Assembly: GCA_950295325.1 (NCBI GenBank)
Contig: OX485806.1
Coordinates: forward strand, 23,560,001 to 23,624,000
Reading direction: 5' to 3'
Length of the DNA: 64,000 nt
Source: Polytrichum commune
Lineage: Eukaryota; Streptophyta; Polytrichopsida; Polytrichales; Polytrichaceae
Shown: positions 1 to 11,500 of the stretch, one piece after another
Numbering within the stretch: the first letter of the stretch is position 1
Layout of the letters: each line of letters begins with the position of its first letter
The notes under the pieces: generated by a model
Told to the model about the DNA's origin: nothing
What the model saw: the letters and a program-made list of their open reading frames with translations, nothing else
The model's database searches: none
Position numbers and translations under genes: made by a program

Positions 1-377
1 GCCATTATAGTTGAGCTTCTGCTATTGATTTTTCCTCTAAGGTATAATTTATAACATGCCTCCCATCATGTTATTGTCTAGGGCATCTTCCTACTTGAAA
101 CTTAATACGCTTTAATGGATGTGCTATAGGTGATGAAGACATGGTGGCCTAGTGCGAAGAAGAAAGCTGAAAGCCTCTTCCCCCATGAGGCCAAACTCAC
201 TCTCGCACATTAAGGCATTGAGGGCATAATTGGAGGAATTGGGGTAAGCTAGGGACACGACCTTTGGAGGGCGAAATAAGTAATATGGTTGAGACACCTA
301 TTTCCACCACTTTATGCAATTTTATGTGAGAGAATCATACATGGAAGCTTGGATTTATGTACATGGGAATGCTTTTA

Positions 378-653
378 GGGGAGTCCATTATGAAGTGAAA
401 GGGCACTTGCATGAGGGCGGGAGTCGAAGGCCACATGCCCCTGATTTTCATAGTGCACAATTTTAAAGTATTTGAGAAAATGTACTCACTAGAGATTATA
501 ATGCATTATGGCCTCTGTAATGCCCACCGTACAATGTTGTATGCTGTAATGCCCACCATACATGGTCTTTATGCAAGGGGTCATGCATTTTGGATTAAAA
601 GCACATGCTCCCACCCTCACGCAAGTGCCCTTTAATTTCATTATGCATTCCCC
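378..653. mobile_element. PIF/Harbinger-type foldback MITE (276 bp)
   Basis: The two ends are inverted repeats of about 45 bp (GGGGAGTCCATTATGAAGTG at the left; the reverse complement of the right end starts GGGGAATGCATAATGAAATT). The element is flanked by the 3-bp direct repeat TTA (375-377 and 654-656), as expected for PIF/Harbinger insertion. A short GTAATGCCCACC repeat lies inside. No protein-coding capacity is visible; an open frame of 74 codons crosses the left arm and is not believed. Confidence 0.72.
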
Positions 654-1158
654 TTAGGGTATTCCCCTATACATAAGGCGTCGAAATGCACAAAAACATG
701 ATTTTGAACCCATAATGAAACTCATCTTATGAATTTTTGAAATTGAAAAGCATGTGATTGATCATAATTTGGCATAGATGTCTCTTAATCTATCACCCTC
801 AAGATTCTAGAATGTGCAAGCGGTGTCACAATATTTGTGAGGACATATTTTGAAATCACATGTGTTGACATTCATTGCGTCTATGGTCATTCTAGTCATG
901 GTTGTGCATGGTACCCATTTAGCTCCACTCCGACTGTGACTTACTCCCAAGGTCCAAAATGTTTAAAGAACATTTTTTTTTTGTGGAAATTGGTCAATAT
1001 TTGAAAGAGACATCATCATTTGAAGCAGTTAGAGGTCGTTCTTGAAGGTAAGTTTTGATTGTGAGCACCACCTTTAGTGAGCATTTACTTCAAGGAGAGA
1101 AAACCACTGGTTGAACGTGTAAGTAGTGTAATACTTCTACCCTAGATAAGCCCTCATC

Positions 1159-2475
1159 TCGGGGGGGGGGGGGGGGCACTCCCTTGTATATTTTGCATAC
1201 ACCTGCGATAATGACCTATTAAAATGGGGGCTATTTACCTATAAGAAAGGATTATAAGGGATGCTAATTTTTGAAATAATGGTAAATTGTTGTGATTATT
1301 TGCACCCTATTGGTAATTATAAATTCTTGGATGGTTGATTTTATGGTACCCTATATTACTTATATGTATTTTTTTCCCCTGATTGCCCCCATTCCTTAAA
1401 GTGTATGATACAGTAGAATTCTCGTTAGAAGCACATGTACAGAGTAAGAGAAACAAACATTTACTAGGGTTTAGGGTTCAGGGTCACACTGAAGTCCGGG
1501 CAAAGCAAAACACTAAACAATAACAACAAAAGATTGCAATTACATGTCATTAAGCAACACGAGCCAACGAATAAAAGTTGTGTTGGATAACACAGTTAGA
1601 AATTTTGAGGTCTTAGGGAACATGCCAGCCACATGTGTCTCAAAGTCACATTTACAAGGTTTGCAGAATCCCTACAATTGATGCCTTGATCTTCCAATCC
1701 TACACATTGGAGGAAAATCCCACGCCATGCAAGCAAAATTCACCTAAACTAGCTAGGCTACCATTTACACGTGTGGGAGATATGAGGGTACTCAAACTGT
1801 AATGACTACTACAGATTTCAAGGTATACTAATGATCATTCAACCCTTTTTCCAAATTATATCTCCACATGTGTGAGATAGTACAAATTTAGCATGTTTTA
1901 TTTTTTATTTGAAATGAACTCACTCAATGAGTTTGCCACTACCTCATCTAAGGTGTAGATTTTGCTAGTTGATTCATACAGTAGAGACACAGTTGAGATA
2001 ATAGCATCCACATCAACCCACACACAGTCACTCTCAACATACTTATATTTGTTGAGACCCGACTGTTTTTTGAACCAATGGAGGTAAGCCATAGCAGTTG
2101 GGAAGAGCGTTTCTCTATTTCCGTTCTGGACTGCACGTTTCATCAAGTCAATGGGTTGCCAACAATTGCCCCACTTAGTACCAACCTTCACCCTTATCTT
2201 TTCAACCCTTCCTATATAGAACATGCCATATTTTGGTGGCAAAGTATTTAATTTTTGAAACTATCGTTTTTTCTCCATGCTATTTTATATGTACCACTTA
2301 GGTAATTTAATCATGTTTTGTCAAATGCTATATTACATATAATCATGTTTCACAATCCCAAAGCACCCTATACTACATCTAATAATTTACAAATTTTACA
2401 CCAAATTTTTATACAAGACCCTATATTTTATCGCACGTAGTTCCTACATTTTTCACCAGTGCCCCCCCCCCGAGG
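1159..2475. repeat. Possible old element bounded by inverted G/C homopolymer runs
   Basis: A G run of about 16 bases (near 1160-1176), followed by CACT, is mirrored by AGTG followed by a C run near 2458-2472. CCCTCAT lies outside both. The ends may be terminal inverted repeats of a degraded element that contains the minus-strand frame at 1898-2242. No clear target duplication was found, and the homopolymers are prone to assembly error. Confidence 0.25.
1898..2242 (-). CDS. Unidentified open frame, possible gene remnant (114 aa)
   Basis: A minus-strand frame of 114 codons has a protein-like composition (residues include CWQPIDLMKRAVQNGN and VWVDVDAIISTVSLLYE). I do not recognise a family. No convincing splice partners, signal peptide or membrane segment are seen, and the surrounding DNA is AT-rich and repeat-like. 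It lies between inverted G/C runs, so a remnant of a mobile element protein is as likely as a host exon. The start is simply the first Met of the frame and is not otherwise supported. Confidence 0.22.
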   Translation of the reverse strand: MPPKYGMFYIGRVEKIRVKVGTKWGNCWQPIDLMKRAVQNGNRETLFPTAMAYLHWFKKQSGLNKYKYVESDCVWVDVDAIISTVSLLYESTSKIYTLDEVVANSLSEFISNKK

Positions 2476-3360
2476 CCCTCATTGGATCTCTCTTCCACGG
2501 CAAATCCCATATGCGAGAGATCACCATGTGTCTAACTTATACACTACGCAAGTTGTGATCGGCCATCATACATACTTTTTCAAAGTGCAACTTGCCCCCC
2601 CCCCCCCCCCCCTTTAAATCACTTGCTTTTGGGGGACTAGAAAGAACACGAGCCAATATAATTAGTTTCAGTCAATTACAAATTCCTTGAAGATATAAAA
2701 AATCATCCCAAATTTGTCAAAACCAATCTTTGATCATAAAGTGTGCCCATTTCCTTGGTGGAGGAACAACCAAATTATAAGTGAGGTAATAGGTACTCCC
2801 AAAATCTTGAGGCTCAGTCACATTTAAACATTCAAGCGTTATAACAGGGGAGTTCAAGACATTGATTTTTAATATGGTGATCTAACGCTAATTTGTAATT
2901 CAAAAAACAAAATATGATATTGGTAAAGTTTTTTTATATATATTTCATGGATGAAATTGCCAAAAACTCTCTAGAATTCATAGGAGCTTGATAAAATTAC
3001 CAAATTCAGATGAATATGTACAAATTTGGATGATGTTTGTATGATCATCCATATGGGGTGTGTCGCTCCAACGATTTGTAGCCAATGCTCCATTCTGAAA
3101 AATTTGAAAGAAATCATTATTGAAGTTCACATTTCTACATTGATTATCCCAATTAGTGCATGTTACTAATCGGAGTTACGCATTGCAATACCGTCTTACT
3201 TAGGGGTTCAACTTTTACTAACTAAAGTTCAATGGGTTGTTTGGACAATATGGAACATAAATGACTTTACTTGGCACATCACTTATTTCAAAGTTTAATT
3301 TAATGCCAAAAGTTATGTATGCGATGGGAGCCTCTACCAAAAGAATCTATGAATGGATTC
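2243..3360. other. Intergenic sequence upstream of the tRNA-binding protein gene
   Basis: AT-rich sequence with no credible gene. It contains a pure C run near 2596-2613. A short segment near 3160-3250 is repeated at 14095-14190 (both contain TTACTAATCGGAG and a shared tail ending in TTCAATGGGTTGT or TTCAATAGGTTGT), marking another dispersed repeat. Confidence 0.5.
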
Positions 3361-3369
3361 GCCACGTCA

Positions 3370-3377
3370 AAACCCTA
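3370..3377 (+). promoter_or_regulatory. Telo-box (AAACCCTA) upstream of the tRNA-binding protein gene
   Basis: AAACCCTA lies about 150 bp before the start codon of the AIMP1-like gene, just after a CACGTC motif. In plants the telo-box is enriched in promoters of translation-machinery genes, which fits the product. Its use here is inferred from position only; no TATA box was found. Confidence 0.45.
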
Positions 3378-3525
3378 AACCTCACTTGCCTCGCAAGACT
3401 CACTCTGTTCTTCATGTCCACAGATTCCCAAGGAACTTCGTGTTGTCCAATTTTCTAGGGTTTCTTATTCTCGGACAGATTTTGTTGGCAATTCGCGGTG
3501 TTGGAGAAGTTGGAGAGATTTAGAG

Positions 3526-6500
3526 ATGGCGGAGTCCGTGAGCGCAATCGACGATGCCATTGCTCACTTAAACTCTCTCATTTCTCGTCTCCAGGGCTCC
3601 TCCGCTCCTGCTGCTACCCCTTCCAATCCCGCTCCGGAGCTTCCCAATGCCGAGCCTGCAGCTGCTCAATCTCAACCAGCAAAGGTATGAAACGTTTTAT
3701 TGCAAAATAAATAACTATGTCACTCACTTCAGAACGATAAAATAAATATACAGGTAAAAAGAGGTAGGTTAGAGCTTTCATGAATTATGATGGCTTTAAT
3801 GGAGCAAAAATAGATTTGGGGTTTAGTTCAGTTCCGTTGTATGATTTAATTAATCAATTAATTTTTAATTGTTCTGAAGTTTCAGGTAATGCACATTTTC
3901 TGAATGACAGACTACTGATTGGACTTGGATCACTGGATATATCTTTCAACGTAACGGGACTTTTGGTCGGGATTTGGTCCCCTGTGATTTCCATTGGTTG
4001 TTTTGCATACAAAATCGATACTTTCTCTCCATTTGTGGTGCATTCTCGAAGGTAGTGTTTGAATTTGAATGAAGATCAATTGAGGGCCAAACTCATTGTA
4101 GCACCTCTTGGCATGCCAAATGAACTGATATAGAATGTTTGTTCAAACCTCCAAGCATGCACCAAAAACTTACTGAACATCAAAATGTGTTGTATGCAAA
4201 ATAACCAACTCCCGACCAAAAGTCATGTCGTATTACATGTTACCTCTTAAGTATATAATTTTCCTTTTACCTTGTGCAGGAAGAAGTTGTGGAGGAGAAG
4301 CAGGCACAAGAAAGCAGCAATGAGGTCACAGAGGCTCCCATTCCCAACTTCCTCACAGGGCGTAAATGTGTGTCCAAAATCATAATTTCTTTTGATGTCA
4401 ATTTCTGTTCTTTTCTTACTTCATTATTTTTGTGTGCATTGTTACTTTGATTGTTTGTGTTTAAGTGTCTATGGTTCTCATGGAGAGGATTCCTGTTCTT
4501 ATTGTCCTTGTTTTTGTTTCCAGTGAAGCTTCCTGGGGCCACCACTACGAAGACTGCAGCTGGAGGAGGAAATGAACACAGTGAAAACTTCGATAAAGCT
4601 CTTGTTCAGGTAGATTTGCACTGAGAATCTGTCAGTCAGTTGAATGGCTCGCGAAAGTCTTTTCAAATGTTTTTTAGTATTTAAGTGTGTTTGTGCATGT
4701 GTCTTCTATATAATTTGAGCTTTTCCTAATTTTCTCGAGGTGCTTATTTGGGCATTTCTTCTGGAGTTTAGGTAGCGCTGGTGCAGTCTGTGAGTGATCA
4801 CCCAAATTCAGAGAAGCTTTATATCTGTAAAGTCGAAGTTGGGAGTGGCACTGTCAAACAGGTGCAACATTCTTTCTTTTGCTCTTGGCTATTTATCTCT
4901 CCATGATGATGGGAGGTATTTTTGCAATGTGGTGTATGTGGTAAACAAGAAACACTATCAACGCGCATTGGATCATAGAATGTACGGAGTTTGTGTCTGA
5001 ATACTCCAGGAAATCCATATCTCTGCTATACTATTTATTTGATATTGTGAGCATGCAGGTTGTTGCAGGTCTTAAGAAATTTGTCAAAGTAGAAGAGTTG
5101 GAAGGGAAGAAGGTGTGCGTAATTCTGAACCTGAAGCCCGCAAAGCTTGCAGGCCAAGTGAGCGAAGCTATGATATTGGCGGGATCTGTAATGGTAGATG
5201 GAGGGAACGAAATTGTTAAGGTAGGCTCTTTATTTTTTTTGACGCTTTCTGGACAATATTGGGGCTCTCATTCTTGAAGTAGGGGCCATGATGAGTTGCC
5301 TGTAGTTTAGTTTCTAAGACGAAACAGAAATGTCCATAGTGTCCAGACTTTGATGCGACGACACTTTTGATAATGATTTTCTGTGTTTAATCGGTTACTA
5401 GGTACTTGAGCCTCCCTCAGAAGCAGTTCCTGGAGATCGAATCTTCCTTGAGGTGAGTTTTAGGGATTGTTTATTTTGTGCTTAAATACATCTGTATAGT
5501 AGAAGACCCTTGCAGTGAATCCTTTGCCACTGTCCACTATTGTTGTGCACAATTGAGTGTTGGAGCACATGAAAACTTATGACTGGAAGAGATCTTTCTG
5601 TGGATTAGGACAAGTTATAGCTGAAGAAGCAGATGAAATATCTCCTTCATATCTTGTTTGGTTTCTACAGACAAACAAGCCATCTTGTAGAGCTTCTCAA
5701 TCTCTTTCCATTGACACCAAGATCACATCTTAGCCATTTGGGTGTATTGACCATTCAAAAATCAATTGCTCTTCATGTTGACTTTTGATGTTTTATCCCT
5801 CAATTATTGGATTCAAAATTAGACTCTTTGAATTCAAATTCTCAATAGCTTTCATTTGATACCTGGCCCACAACTAGAAGTGGAAGAATGAGAACATAGC
5901 AAGTGTGACTAGAGTTGCACACTATTTCCTTGCTTGATGATGAATACTGTGGATCACACTATGGGGCTGCCCAAGGTCAGTCACACTATACATTTGCATT
6001 TGCCCGCACAGTGTAGTCCTTAACAGAGGTCACTGTAGAATCAGTTTACTGATATGTATAGAGTCACTAACATGGTCCTGATCTTGTGTAGGGTGGAGCT
6101 CCAAGTGCAAGCCCAGCTAAGCAGCTGAGCTCAAAGGTCTGGGAGAAAATTGTACCCCTACTTAAAGTAGAAGGTACAAAATCAATCTTCTGACCTTCCT
6201 ATCATAGAAATATTGCATGCTACATGCTTTCTTTTTGTGTCCTCATCATTATTGTGAGTTTTTAAAGTTTCTAAGGTGGCATGATAAAGCCATAGAGCAC
6301 CTGTCATCTGATTGTATTGTTATTTTCAAACATTGAGAAGCCTTTGGTTGCGACAAGTAATGTTTAAATGATAGAGTAACCATTCATTGAAGACCGATCA
6401 TGACATCGACATGTCATGTTGCCGGGTGCAGAAATTATTAGTGGATGTGTTATGGATTAAAATCTTATTCCACAATTATTTTCTGGACCGATATTGAATT

Positions 6501-6608
6501 CTGTGTGTGTTTGCAGGTGGATTTGCATTGTTCAACAGCAGTTCACTTGTCACATCTGCAGGTCCTGTAAAGGTGCCTGGGCTTCCTGATGGAGCTGGAA
6601 TTCATTAA
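3526..6608 (+). CDS. AIMP1/Arc1p-like tRNA-binding protein (EMAP II-type OB fold)
   Basis: Predicted coding exons are 3526-3684, 4280-4367, 4524-4609, 4772-4861, 5059-5220, 5402-5452, 6092-6173 and 6517-6608. All junctions are GT-AG and the frames join cleanly to give 269 residues ending in TAA. Residues 1-53 (MAESVSAIDDAIAHLNSLIS, then a Pro/Ala-rich linker) include a short predicted helix. An acidic linker follows. From about residue 108 to 212 comes the tRNA-binding domain, with SDHPNSEKLYICKVEVG, VVAGLKKFV and NLKPAKLAGQVSEAMILA, which match the family signatures HPxAdxLYvekIdvG, vvSGLvkfv and NLKPaKmrGv.S.gM. The protein ends with GGFALFNSSSLVTSAG. Family members bind tRNA non-specifically and scaffold aminoacyl-tRNA synthetases in the cytosol. 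This one lacks the longer N-terminal GST-like region known in many plant homologues, so it may be a short form or have an unseen upstream exon. Ser replaces the usual Gly-type turn in QVSEAM. Identification of the domain is firm; the exact exon 2 donor (AAAT|GTGTGT) is less certain. Confidence 0.88.
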
Positions 6609-8569
6609 TTGCTGTCCGCAACTTTGCTGGGCATTAATAGCACACTTGTGTTTCAGGGCTTATGATTATACTAAGGGAGGATACAACAGACATAGCATCA
6701 TTACCTTGTCACGCTTTTGATAGAATGTTTGCAGTAGTTGATCCAATTGTGTCCACCACAGTGGGCCACTTAAGTTCCCAGATGACAAATTTCCTGCGTA
6801 GACATGAAGCTCCAGTGCAGTGACATATTCTCCTATCGTATCCTTGTCCTTCGAAAAGACATCGCTAAAGTTTTACCACCTTAGCTATAATTGGGGTGTA
6901 ATCTCACAACCTTGTTGCCCATTTTAATGAAGATATTCTTCAAATTGTCTATTTATCCATCTTAATAGAAAGTGAAAGTATCAGAGAGCCTATGCAGACT
7001 TTTGCACAACAAACCTCTTGCATAACCAAGAAATTGACACAGCTGCCATTCAAACCTGCTAACATGTATGACTTTGTCCTTGGAGTGCAAGATTTGCAAC
7101 AGCAACCACTCCAGATCAAAGAGCACACACAATTGCTGTCAGCCAAATGTGCATGATGTGCACTGCAATTATTCAGATAACTGTACAAGTTAGAGTTCGT
7201 CTCCACCCTTTACACAAGAAACCCTAATCACTGTCTGCGTGGTGTCATAACCTAGGGGTGCTGAAATTTCATGAATTAGTGTAGAAAGTCACCCCTTAAA
7301 AAGGGAAGTCACATACCTCATATGCCGCATCCATGAATAGTCTACAGAAGTTCAACGTGTGTAGATGAGTTGATGGATGCTAGAGGAAATGCCCGACAAA
7401 ATGGCTGTCTAATCTCGCAGCTTTTAGAAATCTAGGTACAGGAGTAGGCAAGTGGGTTAGTAAGGAAAAAGGTTCTCACTTGAACAGGAGGACTGGTATT
7501 TAGTTCCTCTTCTTTGCGCTCATCCGGTAGTTCCAGGTCAACGAAAGGGCTGGAGAAGGACGATTTCTTCAGCTGTACGCATGTGAATGAAGTTACAAGC
7601 GTCCTACATAAAAAACCTTACTCCGAGTGATGAACAGGAAAGAAAGAAGATGGTTAGATAGATGGATAGAACCACCGGCTCCTCAGGGAGCAAGCATGAA
7701 TGAAGAGCAGGCTCATGCCTAGGTACAAGAAACCATCACACCAAAGAAACCAGTGTGCAGGGGGTAAGGGAGAGTGGTTCAGGAAGGGTGCTAACTTAAG
7801 ATGTGGCAGAGGGAAGTTTGTGATAGAGGCGAGCACCTGAGAAGTGCGAGGCCTAATAATAGCTACATAGTTGTATGCAAGGGAAAGACACTCATCCCCT
7901 ACTTACCCATGATCAAGAGACAAGACAGAGACTTATTAGCTACCTATACATGCAGCTCGGAGATTTTAGTAAACTTTTGTAGGTGGTCTATGTGGTTGCA
8001 CGGTGGAGGCTTCCATCCTAGACAGCATGAGCCAAGAAACCAAGATACTCAAAAAACCTGCTAAGGTGTCATTGGTAGAGGCGAGTGGGCCGATCTCAAT
8101 GATGAGAGTCAAGGTTTGTGTTTGATGACGGTCCAAGTTTGAAACCCCGAGAGGTCTTAATCAGAATATCTAACTTAGTTGTACCCTTCATCACGACAAG
8201 TGAGAGAGACTTACCACCTACCACTTAATCTACATACATGACACTACTTAACATGCTAACGTTGTTTCATGGGACCACGAATTTGGTGGGTAGGTATAAT
8301 CCAAGATTCAAGAGGCAGCACATATTCCAATCCGCTACCAGATTCAAGTTGAATAATGGTTTGGTAGTTGAGGCTTCCACAACCAGAGCTAGGCAGTGTG
8401 CCATGCTTTGTTTTTGGAAGGAGAGCAACATGTTGAAGCTGAGTAATGTTATGTAGTAGGTGGATACTGGGTGACAGACATAGTGAGTATTAGATTCAAA
8501 CTTTCTTTTGTTAAGGATAAGTGCGCTTAGAGATCAGGTCATGGCAAGAAAATAGGCAAGATAGAAAAC
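6609..8569. other. 3' flank and convergent intergenic region
   Basis: The first 350 bases are probably the 3' UTR and end region of the tRNA-binding protein gene. The rest, up to the stop codon of the convergent receptor kinase gene, shows several scattered short open frames with no family resemblance and no consistent splice signals. The 3' UTR of the kinase gene must begin just below 8570. No repeat with readable boundaries was found here. Confidence 0.45.
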
Positions 8570-11500
8570 TTAGCCATCCGACCTCCATTGTCCATCTAAC
8601 ATCTTCACAACCTCCATCATGTTGGGTCTTCGATCCCTTTGATCATGCAAACAATCCCGGGCCACCATACTCATCAACCTTAACTGAGTGGTTTCGGAGG
8701 AACTCAACTCCCTGTTGTTTTTATCGTCGTCGTCGTCGTCGTCGTTTTTGTTGTTGTTGCAGATGAGTGATGGATCAACCATGTGCGACAGCCAATCTTG
8801 GTCTTTTGCAAACACTTGGTTGGCCCAGTCAGACAGCAGAGTGCTTTCGTGGATGGCTTTTCGTCCGGAAACGAGCTCAAGAAGCAGGACTCCGAAACTG
8901 TACACATCGCTCTTGGTGGAGATCGTCCCCGTGCTGCAACTCTGCGGGTCCATGTATCCGTACGAGCCTTTCACAAGTGTGGCCACAGACAGGTTTATAA
9001 TCTTGGTGTCAGCATCGTCCCGGCCGAACTTGAAGAGACCGAAGTCTGCGAGCTTTGCAGAGAAGCTCTCTGATAACAACACGTTGGCTGATTTGATGTC
9101 TCGGTGGATGATGGGAGGCTTGGCTCCGTGGTGGAGATACTCTAGACCGTGCGCAACGTCTTTGGCGATCCGGAATCGTTGGTCGGTGGTTAGGGGTGTC
9201 CCTAGTTTGCTTCGGTCGTGGAGGGCAGCGTATAAGCTTCCATTCTTCATCAGCTCCGATACCAGAATCTGCTCTGTGCCTGTTGATGCATATGTATGCT
9301 CAATTTTTGCGGTCAAGTTGTAAATCATGTGATAAATGATTATGATGATTACGACTCCTAACCAAAATGAAGAAGAAGATGAAATGCTCCTGACAGAATT
9401 CAAATTAGCAGCAATCTTCCCTGAATAGATCTTGGGGCTATCGATCGGTAGAAACAGGTCACATTTGAAGGGATTGCATCTCACCAGACGACATGACTAT
9501 GTATGTAGTATACATTAATTGCCCAAAGCTGTCAGGTGCAAATCATGGGAAAGGTAATGATGGCACTGGAAGAGTCCGGCAACATTGTGAAAGATGATGA
9601 TGACACTGGGAAGTGTCTTGCAACATTACTTCGTAATATTTCGTCAGACGCTCAACATTACATTTCAGGTTTCATCCACACAAGTCTGCAAGATCGTAAT
9701 CAAACCGAAGCTAACCAAAAACAAGATTCAGCAATGCTCCTCTCAAAAACCAAGTTAGCAGCAATCTGCCTGAGTAGGTCTCGCCGGGGTTATCGATCGG
9801 TAGAAACACGTCACATTTCAAAAAAATGCATCTCACGAGACGACATGACTATGTATGTAGAATATATTAACTGCCCAAAGTCGTCAGGTGACAATCATGG
9901 GAAAGGTAATGATGGCACTGGAAGAGTCCGGCAACATTGCTTCGTACTATTTCTTGCTAATTGACCAGACGCTTGATCAACACCACATTTAAGGTTTAAA
10001 AATAAGCAAGTCTGCAACTATGTTCGGGAAAAACCGACGGCTAGTTCATTATCAGCCGATGGATTTCCCCTCATGGCCGGTCCAAATTTCCAACCATCGG
10101 ATGGCAATCCGACTGTAATTTCAATTCTCCTGTAATTTCAATTCTCCGGCAATTAGCCGATGGATCAGAAAATGTCCCGGAAATGTAGCCGATTCTTCTT
10201 GTGAGTTACTGGATTTCAGCCGGAAGCATCCATAGCGCTATTTGTCTGGGGCATCTGATGATGCACTTGAAGAAGTACCCTAAACCTTAAACTTTTTGAA
10301 TTATGCAACCTTTCCATGACCAAATCCAATTGCTTCTATGAAGAATTGGGGGACCCTTGGCCTTCAAGCGGTGAAGGCATTGCTAGGTTCAATTCATGCC
10401 AAGGATATTAACTCTTCAAATTTAAAGTTTTGAACATGCCTTTTCTTTTCACTTATTCAAGATTTTGTACTAAGAAATGATTTCTAATAACTTTTCATAC
10501 ATTTTTTAAACAATTAGTGCCGATATGAATTCCATTTAATCGGATATTGGCCAATGAAAATATGAAAATATAGGCAATTGGCCGATTGATTTTACAAAAG
10601 ACCGGCTGTTGCCGATGTAAATTGGAAAAAATCCGACCCTTCGTAGCAACTACCTGCAATTAGCCACTAAGGCTTCAAAAACTTCCCGAACTCTGGTCTG
10701 CAAGAGAGCAATAGCAACATCATTAATCGATCAGGTTGTTGGGGATGAACATCCATATATATATATGTACTCACCATTTGCTTCGCAGTAGCCCAAGAAT
10801 TGCACCAACCGGCGATGGTGAACTCTATCCAACATGTCCACCTCTGCATGGAACTGCTCAAACGGTTGAAAGATATGCGCCCTCTTGACAGCCACTCCCA
10901 TTGATCCGTCACACGAAACAGTACCGCTGTAAACTTTCGCAAATCCACCTTGCCCTATGCACCGCGCACTAGAGAATCCTTCCGTGATGTGCGAAATGTG
11001 TCTCAAATCGAACTGCCGTGCCCTCCTAATCTTATCTCTCTCATCGAAGCTCCTACAGAGAGGTTTGATGATTTCAGCTTCTTGGACGTGTCTTTCTCTG
11101 TACCTTGCTCCGAAGAAGAGCACAACAGCTCCAACAATCAAAACAATCAGCCAAGAACTCGCAGTGGAGAAAATTAGCCCCACCTCGCGCCTCGACAGCC
11201 TCCCACCAAGTTGGCGATTCTGTCCCCCATTGGGAGAAAAATCGATCCTACTCGGTTGCAGGACCATCTGCACATCGGTGAGGTATGGGGAACATGTGGC
11301 GGTGGAATTCGACGGTAAGGATGTAAAGGTGAGATTCACCAAGCTTGCGTTCGTGAAGAACCGGATGATGTGTGTCTCCCATCCAGTTTGAGATTTCACT
11401 TCGAAATCCGCTGATCCGAAGGAGGAAGGGGAGACGGAGAGCGTTATGAAGATCGGTGGCGATCCGCAGCCTGAGATGCTTGTGTTCAATTGGCTTTGGA

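Larger units (their letters stand above)
9280..10774 (-). other. Repeat-filled intron of the receptor kinase gene
   Basis: The 1495-bp intron splits the kinase domain between the GYCEANG and TEQILVSEL segments. Apart from short ends it consists of a direct duplication (about 9370-9695 and 9720-10017) and a hAT-type MITE (10018-10695). A short (TA)n tract lies just inside the donor. The two exons join in frame, so the insertions need not break the gene. Confidence 0.8.

Noticed and set aside
411-635. A 74-codon frame
   Set aside because: It lies entirely within a Harbinger-type foldback MITE and has no protein features.
8688-9323. A 211-codon plus-strand frame (with nested frames at 8767 and 8783)
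   Set aside because: It is antisense to the kinase C-lobe exon, whose minus-strand frame has clear catalytic motifs; the plus frame shows no domain.
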